A stretch of DNA of 64,000 nucleotides from an uncultured Muribaculaceae bacterium. GTDB taxonomy: Bacteria > Bacteroidota > Bacteroidia > Bacteroidales > Muribaculaceae. The stretch lies in contig CALUMI010000005.1 of the NCBI GenBank assembly GCA_944321725.1, positions 1-64,000 of the forward strand, in the 5' to 3' direction. Shown here piece by piece: positions 37,509-47,040 of the stretch. The stretch's first letter is position 1. Each line of letters starts with the position of its first letter. Both the position numbers and the translations under genes were made by a program. Below the pieces are notes generated by a model. That model ran no database searches. It saw only the letters and a list, made by a program, of their open reading frames with translations, and was not told where the DNA came from.

Positions 37509-37538
37509 AACGCTTGCGGCTGAATGCCGCAAACGTTT
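37508..37538 (+). other. hairpin between nusA and infB
   Basis: AAACG-c-TTGCGGC (37508-37520) pairs with GCCGCAA-a-CGTTT (37526-37538) around a 5-base loop, a 12-bp stem with one mismatch, starting at the nusA stop. No T run follows, so it is more likely an RNA-processing or attenuating hairpin than a full terminator. Confidence 0.5.
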
Positions 37539-37597
37539 CTAACAACGTGAAGTACCGGGTGATTTGATCTTTTATTTAGAAAACCTTTTTAGAATAT

Positions 37598-40333
37598 ATG
37601 GCAATAAAGATAAGTAAAGTAGCTAAGGACTTAAACGTAGGAATCCCCACATTGGTGGAATTTCTGAAAAAGAAAAACCAGAGCGTCGACGAGAACAACC
37701 TCAACGCGCGAATTACCGACGAACAATATGATATGCTGGTCAAAGAGTTCAAAACCGACAAAGATTTGAAATCAAAGTCCGAGCAGTACATATCGTCACG
37801 CCATAAAGAAAAGGCAAAACCGGCTCAACCGCAGAAACCGGAAGAAATAAAAACCGTAGTGGAGCAAATCTCCAAACCAAAGGTTGTAGGCAAAATCGAC
37901 CTTGACAATGTAGGCCGGCCAAAACCGCAGGAGCAACCGGAGCAGCCGAAAAAAGAAGAAACGGCTCCGGCTGAAAACTCCGCTGAAAAAACGGCGGCGG
38001 AAACAACTGAGGCAAAACCGCAACCAAAACCCGAAAACATAAAGAACTATACACAACAGAAAATAGTGAACAAAGGACCGCAGGTAAACGCCGACGGAAC
38101 GGAGATTCTGACCGTAGTCGAACAAATCGCCGCTCCGAAGATAGTGGGAAAAATCAATCTCGACGAGTTGAACCAACAAACACGTCCCAAGAAAAAGACA
38201 AAGGACGAGAAGCGCAAAGAGCGCATAATGAAAGAGCGAGGAAACAACAACCCGTCAGGCAACGCCGCTGACAGCGGTGAGCAGAAAAAGAAGCGCAAAC
38301 GTATCGGCAAAGAAAAAATCGACATTGAGAACAGCTCCAACCAAAACGTACACGGAAAGAGCGAAGACAGCCAAAAGCGCGGCGGAAAAAACAAAGACCG
38401 CCAAAAGGCCAAACGCCACATCAAGCCGGAAGTAAGCGAGGAGGACGTTCAGAAACAGATAAAAGAAACCCTTGCCCGGCTGACAAACAAACCGCAAAAG
38501 AAAAGCGTAAAATGGCGCAAAGAAAAACGCGAGGCTTTCGAAGAGCGCGAGCGTGAAGAGGCCGAATTGGAAAAAGCGGAAAGCAAGGTGCTGAGGCTCA
38601 CAGAATTTGTTACGGCCAACGACCTTGCGCTGATGATGGACGTGCCTGTCAACAAAGTAATAGGCACGTGCATGAATCTTGGCGTGATGGTGTCTATCAA
38701 CCAACGCCTCGACGCCGAAACAATCAACATTGTGGCGGAAGAATTCGGATTTAAGACAGAATATGTGAGCGCGGAAGTGTCAGAAGCAATAGCAGAAGAA
38801 GCCGACAAAGAGGACGACCTGAAACAGCGTCCGCCGATTGTCACCGTCATGGGACACGTCGACCACGGCAAAACATCGTTGCTCGACTACATAAGAAACT
38901 CCAACGTGATTGCCGGAGAAGCCGGAGGTATCACCCAGCATATCGGAGCCTATAATGTCAAATTAGATGACGGACGACGCATAACATTCCTTGACACTCC
39001 GGGACACGAGGCATTCACGGCAATGCGCGCGCGAGGCGCGAAAGTGACGGACATAGCCATCATAATAGTGGCAGCCGACGACAACGTGATGCCGCAAACC
39101 GTCGAGGCCATCAACCACGCTTCAGCGGCAGGTGTGCCAATCGTATTCGCCATTAACAAAATCGACAAGCCGGACGCCAACCCCGACAAGATAAAAGAAG
39201 AGCTTGCCAACATGAACTATCTTGTAGAGGATTGGGGAGGAAAATATCAGTCACAGGAAATATCGGCCAAAAAAGGCACAGGAGTGGCAGAGCTGATGGA
39301 GAAAGTGCTGCTCGAGGCCGAAATGCTCGACTTGAAAGCAAATCCCGACAGAAAAGCTACAGGCTCGATAATAGAATCGTCGCTCGACAAAGGACGCGGA
39401 TACGTGGCTACCGTATTGGTCAGCAACGGCACGCTGCGCGTGGGCGACATAATGGTGGCCGGAACAAGCTACGGAAAAATACGCGCCATGTTCAACGAGC
39501 GCAACCAGCGCATAACAGAGGCCGGTCCGTCAGCTCCGGCATTAGTGCTCGGACTCAACGGCGCACCAACGGCAGGCGACACGTTCCACATACTCGACAG
39601 TGAGCGCGAGGCGCGGGAAATAACCAACCGCCGCGAGCAATTGCAACGCGAGTTGAAAGAGCGCACACGCCGTATGCCGGGACTCGACGACATAGCGCGC
39701 CGCCGCGCTCTTGGCGAGTTCCATGAGCTCAACCTCATTGTCAAAGGCGATGTCGACGGTTCGATAGAGGCACTGAGCGACTCACTGATTAAGCTGTCTA
39801 CACCGGAGGTGCAAGTCAATGTGATACACAAGGCCGTAGGAGCGATTTCAGAGTCCGATGTAACTCTTGCTGCGGCTTCCGACGCCGTAATCATAGGCTT
39901 CCAAGTGCGCCCGTCGATAGCCGCCAAACGGCTTGCCGAGAACGAGGGTGTAGACATACGTCTGTACTCTATCATCTACGACGCTATCGAAGAGATAAAA
40001 GACGCAATGGCAGGTATGCTCTCTCCCGACATCAAGGAGGAGGTTACAGGTACGGCAGAGGTGCTGCAAACCTACAAGATTTCGCGTGTCGGCACGATAG
40101 CCGGCTGTATGGTGCGCGAAGGAAAGATAAAACGCACAAGCAAAGTGCGCCTTATCCGCGACGGCATTGTAATCTATACGGGCGATCTCGGCTCTTTGAA
40201 ACGCTTCAAGGACGACGTGAAAGAAGTAGCGTCGGGCTACGACTGCGGACTCAACATCAACAACTACAATGATGTGAAAGAGGGCGACATGATAGAAGCC
40301 TTTGAGGAGGTGGAAGTCACGAAAAAGCTCTAA
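37598..40333 (+). CDS. infB: translation initiation factor IF-2
   Basis: A 911-residue IF-2, the GTPase that places initiator tRNA on the 30S subunit. The N-terminal IF2_N domain ([20 protein letters not shown]) is followed by a long Lys/Glu/Pro-rich linker containing two similar segments, [13 protein letters not shown] and [13 protein letters not shown]. The G domain has G1 GHVDHGKT at 419-426, G3 DTPGHEAF and G4 NKIDKPD. Beta-barrel and C-terminal tRNA-binding domains follow to the end. folK starts 12 bases after it. Confidence 0.97.
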   Translation: MAIKISKVAKDLNVGIPTLVEFLKKKNQSVDENNLNARITDEQYDMLVKEFKTDKDLKSKSEQYISSRHKEKAKPAQPQKPEEIKTVVEQISKPKVVGKIDLDNVGRPKPQEQPEQPKKEETAPAENSAEKTAAETTEAKPQPKPENIKNYTQQKIVNKGPQVNADGTEILTVVEQIAAPKIVGKINLDELNQQTRPKKKTKDEKRKERIMKERGNNNPSGNAADSGEQKKKRKRIGKEKIDIENSSNQNVHGKSEDSQKRGGKNKDRQKAKRHIKPEVSEEDVQKQIKETLARLTNKPQKKSVKWRKEKREAFEEREREEAELEKAESKVLRLTEFVTANDLALMMDVPVNKVIGTCMNLGVMVSINQRLDAETINIVAEEFGFKTEYVSAEVSEAIAEEADKEDDLKQRPPIVTVMGHVDHGKTSLLDYIRNSNVIAGEAGGITQHIGAYNVKLDDGRRITFLDTPGHEAFTAMRARGAKVTDIAIIIVAADDNVMPQTVEAINHASAAGVPIVFAINKIDKPDANPDKIKEELANMNYLVEDWGGKYQSQEISAKKGTGVAELMEKVLLEAEMLDLKANPDRKATGSIIESSLDKGRGYVATVLVSNGTLRVGDIMVAGTSYGKIRAMFNERNQRITEAGPSAPALVLGLNGAPTAGDTFHILDSEREAREITNRREQLQRELKERTRRMPGLDDIARRRALGEFHELNLIVKGDVDGSIEALSDSLIKLSTPEVQVNVIHKAVGAISESDVTLAAASDAVIIGFQVRPSIAAKRLAENEGVDIRLYSIIYDAIEEIKDAMAGMLSPDIKEEVTGTAEVLQTYKISRVGTIAGCMVREGKIKRTSKVRLIRDGIVIYTGDLGSLKRFKDDVKEVASGYDCGLNINNYNDVKEGDMIEAFEEVEVTKKL

Positions 40334-40345
40334 ACAAGAGATAGA

Positions 40346-40828
40346 ATGGCCGCCGTATACGTCAGTATCGGTTCAAATCTTGGCGACCGCAGCGCAAATC
40401 TGCGGTTCGCCATCGAAAAAATAGAGGAGGCAGTAAACGCGGACGTGAGAGTGTCCTCCGTTTTCGAGTCAAAATCATGGGGTTATCATTCCGATAATCC
40501 CTTTTATAATATAGTGGCCGAATTTGAGACCGACATCGATGCCCACAAACTGCTCGACATGTTCAAAAGCATTGAGAGAGAAGCGGGAAGCACAAGCCAT
40601 CGCGACAAATACGGAAACTATGCTGACCGCACACTCGACATCGACATTATTTCCGTAGGCAACAACATAATAAAAAGCCCCTCTTTGGAAATACCGCACC
40701 CCCACATCGCGGAACGCGAGTTCGTGCTTGTACCGCTAAGCGAGCTTTCGCCCGGATGGACCCATCCGCTGACAGGCCTCACCGCCACCGACATGCTGAA
40801 AAAGCTAAAAAGCCATATCGGACATTAA
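40346..40828 (+). CDS. folK: HPPK, folate pyrophosphokinase
   Basis: A 160-residue 2-amino-4-hydroxy-6-hydroxymethyldihydropteridine pyrophosphokinase, which transfers pyrophosphate from ATP to the pterin in folate synthesis. The signatures are VSIGSNLGDRSANL at the N-terminus, FESKSWGYHSDNPFYNIVAE, and YADRTLDIDIISVGNN with the metal-binding Asp pair. It lies 12 bases after infB, probably in the same transcript, though functionally unrelated. Start at ATG 40346. Confidence 0.95.
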   Translation: MAAVYVSIGSNLGDRSANLRFAIEKIEEAVNADVRVSSVFESKSWGYHSDNPFYNIVAEFETDIDAHKLLDMFKSIEREAGSTSHRDKYGNYADRTLDIDIISVGNNIIKSPSLEIPHPHIAEREFVLVPLSELSPGWTHPLTGLTATDMLKKLKSHIGH

Positions 40829-40888
40829 AGCCTCTTAAACGGACAGCCAACACAACGCGGGCAACATACAAAATAGCCTTTTAAATTA

Positions 40889-40896
40889 TAACTTTG
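40889..40896 (+). promoter_or_regulatory. -7 box upstream of dusB
   Basis: TAACTTTG fits the TAnnTTTG -7 element, 58 bases before the dusB ATG. A -33 element is not clear. Confidence 0.4.
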
Positions 40897-40954
40897 CATC
40901 AGTTTCAAAAACATGTTTAATGAACAATATTCCGCGCGGCAGCGTTAACTAAAA

Positions 40955-41941
40955 ATGAAAATAGGCAATATTGACTTGGGCAACCGGCCGGTTTTGCTGG
41001 CACCGATGGAAGACGTTACCGATCCATCGTTCCGACTTATATGCAAAGAGCAAGGAGCGGATATGGTGTACACTGAATTTGTGTCGAGCGACGCTTTGGT
41101 GCGCAACATCAACAGCACCACACGAAAACTCCACACATCGGAGGCGGAGCGTCCGGTGGCGATACAAATCTACGGCAAAGAGATAGAGCCGATGGTTAAT
41201 GCCGCAAAAATAGCGGAAGAAGCCGGGCCGGATGTCATCGACATCAATTTCGGGTGTCCCGTAAAGAAAGTGGCGTCGAAAGGAGCCGGCGCCGGAATGT
41301 TGCGCGACATTCCGAAAATGTTGGCCATTACCCGCGCTGTAGTCGACGCCGTAAAATTGCCTGTCACGGTAAAAACACGGCTTGGGTGGGATTGCGAGAA
41401 CAAGATAATCACCACGCTTGCCGAGCAACTGCAAGACTGCGGAATAAAAGCTCTGACCATACACGGGCGCACACGAAGCCAAATGTACACAGGTGAAGCC
41501 GACTGGACTCTGATTGGAGAAGTGAAAAACAATCCGAGAATAAAGATACCTGTCATTGGAAACGGCGACATAACAACCCCCGAGAAACTCGCGGAATACT
41601 ACGACCGCTACGGTGTCGACGGAATAATGGTAGGCAGGGCGGCAATCGGCGCACCGTGGATTTTCAAAGAGATGAAATATTATCTGCAAAACGGCAAACG
41701 CATTCCGGAAATTTCCGACAAAGAAAAAATGTCGCTGCTGAGAAGGCAAATAGAGGAAAGCATCGACCGCATAGACGAGTACCGCGGCATTCTGCACATC
41801 CGCCGCCACCTCGCGGCCTCACCCTTGTTTAAAGGCATTGCCGATTTCCGGACGACAAGAATAGCCATGCTTCAGGCAAAAACCTTCAAGGAGCTCGACA
41901 GCATACTGAACAAAATAGAAACCGACTTTTTACGCATTTAG
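40955..41941 (+). CDS. dusB: tRNA-dihydrouridine synthase
   Basis: A 328-residue flavin enzyme that reduces uridine to dihydrouridine in tRNA. The TIM-barrel begins with RPVLLAPMEDVTDPSFRLIC; the catalytic Cys is C101 in DVIDINFGCPVKKVASKGAG. FMN-binding stretches ITTPEKLAEYYDRYGVDGIM and VGRAAIGAPWIF follow. The C-terminal helical domain is the tRNA-binding part. The family matches DusB most closely but the exact target position cannot be told. A head-GIN gene follows 21 bases later. Confidence 0.92.
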   Translation: MKIGNIDLGNRPVLLAPMEDVTDPSFRLICKEQGADMVYTEFVSSDALVRNINSTTRKLHTSEAERPVAIQIYGKEIEPMVNAAKIAEEAGPDVIDINFGCPVKKVASKGAGAGMLRDIPKMLAITRAVVDAVKLPVTVKTRLGWDCENKIITTLAEQLQDCGIKALTIHGRTRSQMYTGEADWTLIGEVKNNPRIKIPVIGNGDITTPEKLAEYYDRYGVDGIMVGRAAIGAPWIFKEMKYYLQNGKRIPEISDKEKMSLLRRQIEESIDRIDEYRGILHIRRHLAASPLFKGIADFRTTRIAMLQAKTFKELDSILNKIETDFLRI

Positions 41942-41962
41942 ATTATAAAAAAACGAAACAAT

Positions 41963-42850
41963 ATGAAAAAGACATCTCTACTTTTACTGACAGCGTTTAT
42001 GGCCGCAAGCACAGCCGCAAATGCCGAAACTTATAAAATTCCGGTAGGAGAATTCAGCGAAATGGTGCTAAACGACAAGCTCAATGTGGTATATTCGACA
42101 AATCCCGATTCTGTGGGGCTTGTGGCGTTCGACACAAAACCGGAGTATGTGTCGCACATAATGACCGAATGCAACAAAGGCAAACTGAAAATCCAAATCT
42201 CGCCGGAGGCTCAGGACATCAAAGATCTGCCGACCATATATGTCTATTCCACATTCCTGTCGAAAGTGGAGAATTGGCGCGACGGCAGCGTAACGATAAA
42301 AGAGATAAAACCGGCCTCAAAAATAACCCTTTCCACACAAGGCAACGGGACAATAACAGCCAACGGATTAGACGCGACATCGGTAAGCCTGAAAGTGCAA
42401 TCAGGCAAAGGGTTCATAAAAGTGTCAGGAAAGTGCCGCTCGTTGGAACTGATTAATATCGGCACCGGCCTAATCGACGCCTACGAAGTGGCGGCTCAAG
42501 AAGTGGAATGCCGGCTGACAGGCACAGGCTCGGCATATTGCAGCCCGCTGAAAAAGCTGAAAATACGCGGAATAGGGACAGGAAAAGTATATTACAGAGG
42601 AGAGCCTGAAAAAATAGAGAAAAGCGGGCTTACCACAGTGAAAGCCATAAAAGACGAAGGAGAAGCGGCAAGCGTGCCTGCCGACAACAAAACAACCACA
42701 GAAACCAAGCCGGCCGCGCCGGTAACAACCCCCTCCGTTGTAGACGACATGTTTGAAGAGGAAGGAACAACCGGCACATCCAAAGAAGAACGCAAACCGG
42801 TAAAACGCCCGGAAACGCCTGTCGACCCTGCAACCATCAACAATATTTAA
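41963..42850 (+). CDS. exported head-GIN (DUF2807) protein
   Basis: A 295-residue protein with a signal peptide (TSLLLLTAFMAASTAANAE). Residues 30-220 form the beta-helical head-GIN domain (DUF2807), seen in repeated strands such as ITLSTQGNGTITANGLDAT and ECRLTGTGSAYCSPLKKLKI. The domain was named 'putative auto-transporter adhesin' in Bacteroidota; its function is not established. The last 80 residues are a low-complexity linker rich in Pro, Thr, Glu and Lys. It is 21 bases after dusB and 9 before the flippase gene, so it may be co-transcribed with both. Confidence 0.82.
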   Translation: MKKTSLLLLTAFMAASTAANAETYKIPVGEFSEMVLNDKLNVVYSTNPDSVGLVAFDTKPEYVSHIMTECNKGKLKIQISPEAQDIKDLPTIYVYSTFLSKVENWRDGSVTIKEIKPASKITLSTQGNGTITANGLDATSVSLKVQSGKGFIKVSGKCRSLELINIGTGLIDAYEVAAQEVECRLTGTGSAYCSPLKKLKIRGIGTGKVYYRGEPEKIEKSGLTTVKAIKDEGEAASVPADNKTTTETKPAAPVTTPSVVDDMFEEEGTTGTSKEERKPVKRPETPVDPATINNI

Positions 42851-42859
42851 AACCAACTG

Positions 42860-44320
42860 ATGGCCGAAAGCGACATAAAACTGAAAACGGCGCGTACTTT
42901 GAAATGGAACACCATCGACAAGTTCGCGTCGCAGTTGCTTTATGCCGTCACAGGCATTGTTCTTGCCAATCTGCTGTCTAAAGAAGATTTCGGGCTGGTC
43001 GGGGCAATGCTCGTATTTCAGTCGTTTGCGTCGCTGTTTGTCGACAGCGGATTCTCAAGCGCACTGATACAAAAGAAATCGCCCGACGAGACAGATTATT
43101 GCACTGTCCTGTATTTCAATCTGGCCATGAGCGTGGCAATATACATCGTATTGTGGTTTTGTGCGCCTTGCATAGCGTCGCTTTTCGGCGACGGTCGGCT
43201 CGTGGGGCTGTCAAGAGTAATGTTTCTGTCGTTTGTCATCAACGCCACCGCAATTGTGCAAACCAACAGGCTGATGAAGCAAATGACCGTCAAAAACATA
43301 GCGATAAGCAACACAATAGGGCTTATCGTGTCAGGCGGCGCAGGTATATGGCTTGCCTTTGCCGGATACGGGGCATGGGCAATCGTATGGCAGACAATTG
43401 TCCTCTCGTTTGTGAAATCAGCGTTTCTATGGGCATCGTCAGGATGGTTGCCGCGCTCACGCTTCAGCATGCGGTCGTTGCGCTCCGTATTTGCCGTAGG
43501 CAGCGGAGTAATGGCAAGCTCTTTCCTCAACACTGTTTCCCTAAACATCTACTCTTTCATAATAGGCGCATACTACAATCTCGCGAAATTGGGATGCTAC
43601 ACGCAAGCCGACAAATGGAGCAAAATGGGCATAATGTCGTTCTCACAGATTCTCACATCATCGTTCCTGCCTGTGCTCAGCAGTTTTCAGGACAACAAAG
43701 AGCGGCTGTTGAGAGCAATGTCGAAAATGAACAAATTCACGGCATACCTTGCTTTTCCCATCATGCTGCTGCTAATAACAGCATCCGAGCCGATATTCCA
43801 CATTCTGTTCGGCACAAAATGGGACGAGGCGATAATAATGTTCCAAATACTCTGCGCGCGAGGCATATTCGTAATCCTAACCTCGCTCTACAATAATTAT
43901 ATACTCGCCATCGGAAAAGCTAAAGCGTTGGTGAAATACGAGATAGTGAAAGACGTGCTTATGGTGGCCGCCATATTCATCACAATCCGGATGGGCATTA
44001 TAGCCATGATTTGGGGACAATTCATCGCGTCGGCAATATTCTATGCTTATTCTGTAGTTGTCACATCCCGGCTCACGGGATACCGTGCCGCACAAAGCGT
44101 GGCCGATATCGCTCCTTATCTTGCCACAGCTGTCGCCACCGCCGCTCTTGTATGGCTTACCGGCAGCATGATAGCCAACGATTGGCTCAACCTGTCCTCT
44201 CAGGCTGTCGTTTGCACTGCCGTCTACTACATCATCAATCGTCTGCAACGCCAATCCGTGCAGCAGGAAGTGCTTTCGTATGCGCTCGGACGGTTCCGCC
44301 GCAAACACAATGTTTCTTAA
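42860..44320 (+). CDS. lipopolysaccharide/polysaccharide flippase, Wzx type
   Basis: A 486-residue inner-membrane protein with about 12-14 hydrophobic segments and the MOP-superfamily pattern of PST/WzxC transporters (LLSKEDFGLVGAMLVFQSFA, FSSALIQKKSPDETDYCTVLYF, LGCYTQADKWSKMGIMSFSQ). Such proteins move undecaprenyl-linked glycans across the inner membrane. No glycosyltransferase cluster surrounds it; neighbours are a head-GIN gene and convergent cdd 10 bases away. The substrate cannot be told. Confidence 0.87.
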   Translation: MAESDIKLKTARTLKWNTIDKFASQLLYAVTGIVLANLLSKEDFGLVGAMLVFQSFASLFVDSGFSSALIQKKSPDETDYCTVLYFNLAMSVAIYIVLWFCAPCIASLFGDGRLVGLSRVMFLSFVINATAIVQTNRLMKQMTVKNIAISNTIGLIVSGGAGIWLAFAGYGAWAIVWQTIVLSFVKSAFLWASSGWLPRSRFSMRSLRSVFAVGSGVMASSFLNTVSLNIYSFIIGAYYNLAKLGCYTQADKWSKMGIMSFSQILTSSFLPVLSSFQDNKERLLRAMSKMNKFTAYLAFPIMLLLITASEPIFHILFGTKWDEAIIMFQILCARGIFVILTSLYNNYILAIGKAKALVKYEIVKDVLMVAAIFITIRMGIIAMIWGQFIASAIFYAYSVVVTSRLTGYRAAQSVADIAPYLATAVATAALVWLTGSMIANDWLNLSSQAVVCTAVYYIINRLQRQSVQQEVLSYALGRFRRKHNVS

Positions 44321-44330
44321 GGGCGTTTTC

Positions 44331-44801
44331 TCAGAAACTGTCAAACTGCAGAGGCAGCAATGCGGTCACACCGTTTACGATATAAACGCATTCCTCTCCG
44401 TATAAATAGATTTTTATCGGCCTGCCGCCTAATTTCTCATATTCAAGTATAGCCTGACGGCACGCGCCACACGGAGCAGCGGGAATCCCGGTGAATTTGC
44501 CGTTAATGCTTGCCGCCACCGCCAATTTCTCGAATTGGGCATCCGGATATTTGGAATGGGCATAAAATATGGTGGTACGCTCGGCGCATGTCCCTGATGG
44601 GAAAGCAACATTCTCCTGATTTGACCCACAAACAATTTTACCGTTTGAAAGCAACAAAGCGGCTCCGACATGGAATTTGCTGTAAGGGGCATACGACTTT
44701 TCTGTCATGGCTTTTGCCTTATCCACCAAAATTTTATCATCCTCAACAAGTTCCGAATAGTCGCAAACTTGTATATTTGTAGTAATTTTTAATTCTTTCA
44801 T
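44331..44801 (-). CDS. cdd: cytidine deaminase
   Basis: A 156-residue zinc enzyme that deaminates cytidine and deoxycytidine to uridine in pyrimidine salvage. The zinc site is C72-A-E74 (GTCAERTTIFY) together with C111 and C114 (PCGACRQAILE). SYAPYSKFHVGAAL is the substrate-binding segment. Length suits the short tetrameric class. The ATG at 44799-44801 was chosen; the open frame extends upstream through TTG codons only. Divergent from the glucosaminidase gene with 12 bases between the start codons. Confidence 0.95.
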   Translation of the reverse strand: MKELKITTNIQVCDYSELVEDDKILVDKAKAMTEKSYAPYSKFHVGAALLLSNGKIVCGSNQENVAFPSGTCAERTTIFYAHSKYPDAQFEKLAVAASINGKFTGIPAAPCGACRQAILEYEKLGGRPIKIYLYGEECVYIVNGVTALLPLQFDSF

Positions 44802-44813
44802 AAACAACAATAG

Positions 44814-45788
44814 ATGAATACCGGATTGTGCAAATATACAGATTTTTTCAAAAAGGCAAGTTTTTGCCTGCTAATAATTTTGCTGCCGGCCGCAGGCTTC
44901 TCCCAATCATTGTCGCCCGACTATCTTGCGTATATCGAAATGTACAGGGAAACAGCCGTAAGGCAGCAGCAAGAATACGGCATTCCGGCAAGCATCACTC
45001 TCGCGCAGGGACTGCTTGAAAGCGGAGCCGGACAATCACGGCTCGCAACCGAAGGCAACAACCATTTCGGGATAAAATGCCATAACACGTGGAAAGGCGA
45101 GGGCATCTACATGGACGACGACGAAAAAGGGGAATGTTTCCGTAAATACGACAATCCGGCAGAATCGTTCGAGGACCACGCCCGCTTTTTGAAGCGCAAA
45201 CGCTACGAGCCTCTGTTCGACTTAAAGACAACCGACTACAAAGGTTGGGCCAAAGGGCTTAAAAAATGCGGTTATGCCACCGACCCACGCTATGCCACAA
45301 AACTGATAAGCATCATCGAGCTTTATTCTCTCGACGAGTACGATACAGGACAACCCAAAATAGCCGACCGCAAACATTTGGAGGGAGATGAGTCGCTCGA
45401 ACACTCCATCGACATGGAAATAATCGATGAATTCAAGCTGACACACAAAATACGCCGCAAATGGGGACTCCACTATGTCACGGCCTACGAGGGAGATACG
45501 CCAGACGACATCGCCGACGAATTTGGCATAAAAGAGCGGAAATTGCGCTCCTACAACGATTTGCCACGACGCGGAAACCAACAATTCAAAGAAGGCGACA
45601 TGGTTTACCTGCAAGAAAAAAACGATGAGGCGACCGAAGGCAACGATTTCTACACAGTCGGCGACGGCGACACGCTCCACTCAATCGCCATGCGCTACGG
45701 CATTAAAACCGAATCGCTTGAAAAGCTCAACAACATCGATAAAGACGACACGCTCCTGCCGGGTACACGGCTGCGCCTGCGACGCTGA
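44814..45788 (+). CDS. exported glucosaminidase with LysM domains
   Basis: A 324-residue cell-wall hydrolase. A signal peptide (ASFCLLIILLPAAGFSQ) precedes a GH73-type glucosaminidase domain (residues about 40-170): YGIPASITLAQGLLESGAGQ with the catalytic Glu, NNHFGIKCHNTWKGE, ESFEDHARFLKR and WAKGLKKCGYATDPRYATKL. Two LysM peptidoglycan-binding repeats follow (about 225-270 and 280-323, DTLHSIAMRYGIKTESLEKL). It should cut the glycan of peptidoglycan in the periplasm, for growth or separation. It has no operon partner on its strand. Confidence 0.92.
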   Translation: MNTGLCKYTDFFKKASFCLLIILLPAAGFSQSLSPDYLAYIEMYRETAVRQQQEYGIPASITLAQGLLESGAGQSRLATEGNNHFGIKCHNTWKGEGIYMDDDEKGECFRKYDNPAESFEDHARFLKRKRYEPLFDLKTTDYKGWAKGLKKCGYATDPRYATKLISIIELYSLDEYDTGQPKIADRKHLEGDESLEHSIDMEIIDEFKLTHKIRRKWGLHYVTAYEGDTPDDIADEFGIKERKLRSYNDLPRRGNQQFKEGDMVYLQEKNDEATEGNDFYTVGDGDTLHSIAMRYGIKTESLEKLNNIDKDDTLLPGTRLRLRR

Positions 45789-45809
45789 AACCGCAAACGC
45801 GTGGCCCTC

Positions 45810-46958
45810 TTACATCCTCTGCCATGCCAAAACGCGTCCATTCGATGTTCTCAATGATTCGTTTCCGCCATAAATCACCGAGCAGTTTTCCGCCGACAAT
45901 CCCGACAATTTTGAGAATCTGCCCAATCCGTTAAAATAATCCGGCAAGAACGTTGCACCCGATTTTATTTCATAAGCGTATTTCCCGCCGTCGGAATATT
46001 CTATCAAGTCAACCTCATTGCCTATGCTGTCGCGCCAAAAATAAATTTCCGGCTCTTTGCCATTATTATATGCCTTTTTTATAAATTCATTAATCACAAG
46101 ATTCTCAAACAAGCCACCACGCAGAAAATGCGTGGACACTTGCTCCGGAGTTGTTATCCCCAACAATGAGCAAGCCAATCCCGTATCATAAAAATATAAT
46201 TTAGGCGTTTTAACCAATCGTTTTGAATAATTATTATAATCAGGCTTCAGCAAATAGCAAATGTAGCTCGCCTCCAATATCGACATCCACACAGAAATTG
46301 TCGAGACGGCAACTCCGCACTCATTTGCCAAAGAAGAAATATTCAAAAGTTGCCCTATACGTCCGGCACACAATCTGATAAAAAGCATAAACTTGTTTAA
46401 ATCGCCGATATTCTTAATCAATCGAAGATCCCGCTCGACATAAGTCTGCACATAAAACGGATAAAAATCTGTTGGAAATATGTTTTTATCATAAACACGC
46501 GGGTAAGCTCCTTTGAAAATTTCCATATCGACAGATTGGGGCAGAATGTCACCTGCCCTCATTTCAGAATGTGAAAACGGCAATAATTTTAAAACAGCCG
46601 TTCTTCCTGCCAATGATTGGCCGATACTTTCCATCAATAAAAAATTATGAGAACCGGCAAGAAGATACATTCCCTCTCGTCCCTCTCTGTCTGTATGCGT
46701 TTGCAAATATGAAAACAACGAAGGAACACGTTGAGCCTCATCTATAATCGTCTTGTCGGCATAAGTCGCTATAAACCCTCTTGGGTCGCTCGACGCAAAC
46801 AAGCGCATATCAGGATCTTCCAAAGAAACATAATTGTACTCTGGAAACGAATACCGCAACAGTGTTGACTTGCCTGACTGTCGTGGTCCTGTCAACGTCA
46901 CGACAGGATATTTTTTTATCAACTCCGAAAGTTTTGTTTTTAATGCTCTTTCTATCAT
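45810..46958 (-). CDS. AAA-family ATPase with DUF4143
   Basis: A 382-residue protein of the AAA_14/DUF4143 type. Walker A is TGPRQSGKSTLL (residues about 23-34), Walker B is KTIIDEAQRVPSLF. The C-terminal DUF4143 region (FMLFIRLCAGRIGQLLNISS to YFWRDSIGNEVDLIEY and ending KVRS-like VLAWQ) has a PD-(D/E)xK-like look with the EVDLI and YEIKSG motifs. These ATPases are very common in Bacteroidota and archaea and their role is unknown. It stands alone between unrelated genes; the base composition is lower in G+C than its neighbours, which suggests horizontal gain. Confidence 0.85.
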   Translation of the reverse strand: MIERALKTKLSELIKKYPVVTLTGPRQSGKSTLLRYSFPEYNYVSLEDPDMRLFASSDPRGFIATYADKTIIDEAQRVPSLFSYLQTHTDREGREGMYLLAGSHNFLLMESIGQSLAGRTAVLKLLPFSHSEMRAGDILPQSVDMEIFKGAYPRVYDKNIFPTDFYPFYVQTYVERDLRLIKNIGDLNKFMLFIRLCAGRIGQLLNISSLANECGVAVSTISVWMSILEASYICYLLKPDYNNYSKRLVKTPKLYFYDTGLACSLLGITTPEQVSTHFLRGGLFENLVINEFIKKAYNNGKEPEIYFWRDSIGNEVDLIEYSDGGKYAYEIKSGATFLPDYFNGLGRFSKLSGLSAENCSVIYGGNESLRTSNGRVLAWQRM

Positions 46959-47040
46959 GAAAACGCTGTTTCTGCAAATTTACGATTGAAAAATAAATTT
47001 GCAAAGAATCTTTCGGATTTATTGCTTTCCACAAGAAAAT

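Noticed and set aside
45810..46958. AAA/DUF4143 ATPase as half of a toxin-antitoxin pair
   Set aside because: No partner gene is present and the family is usually a solitary gene.
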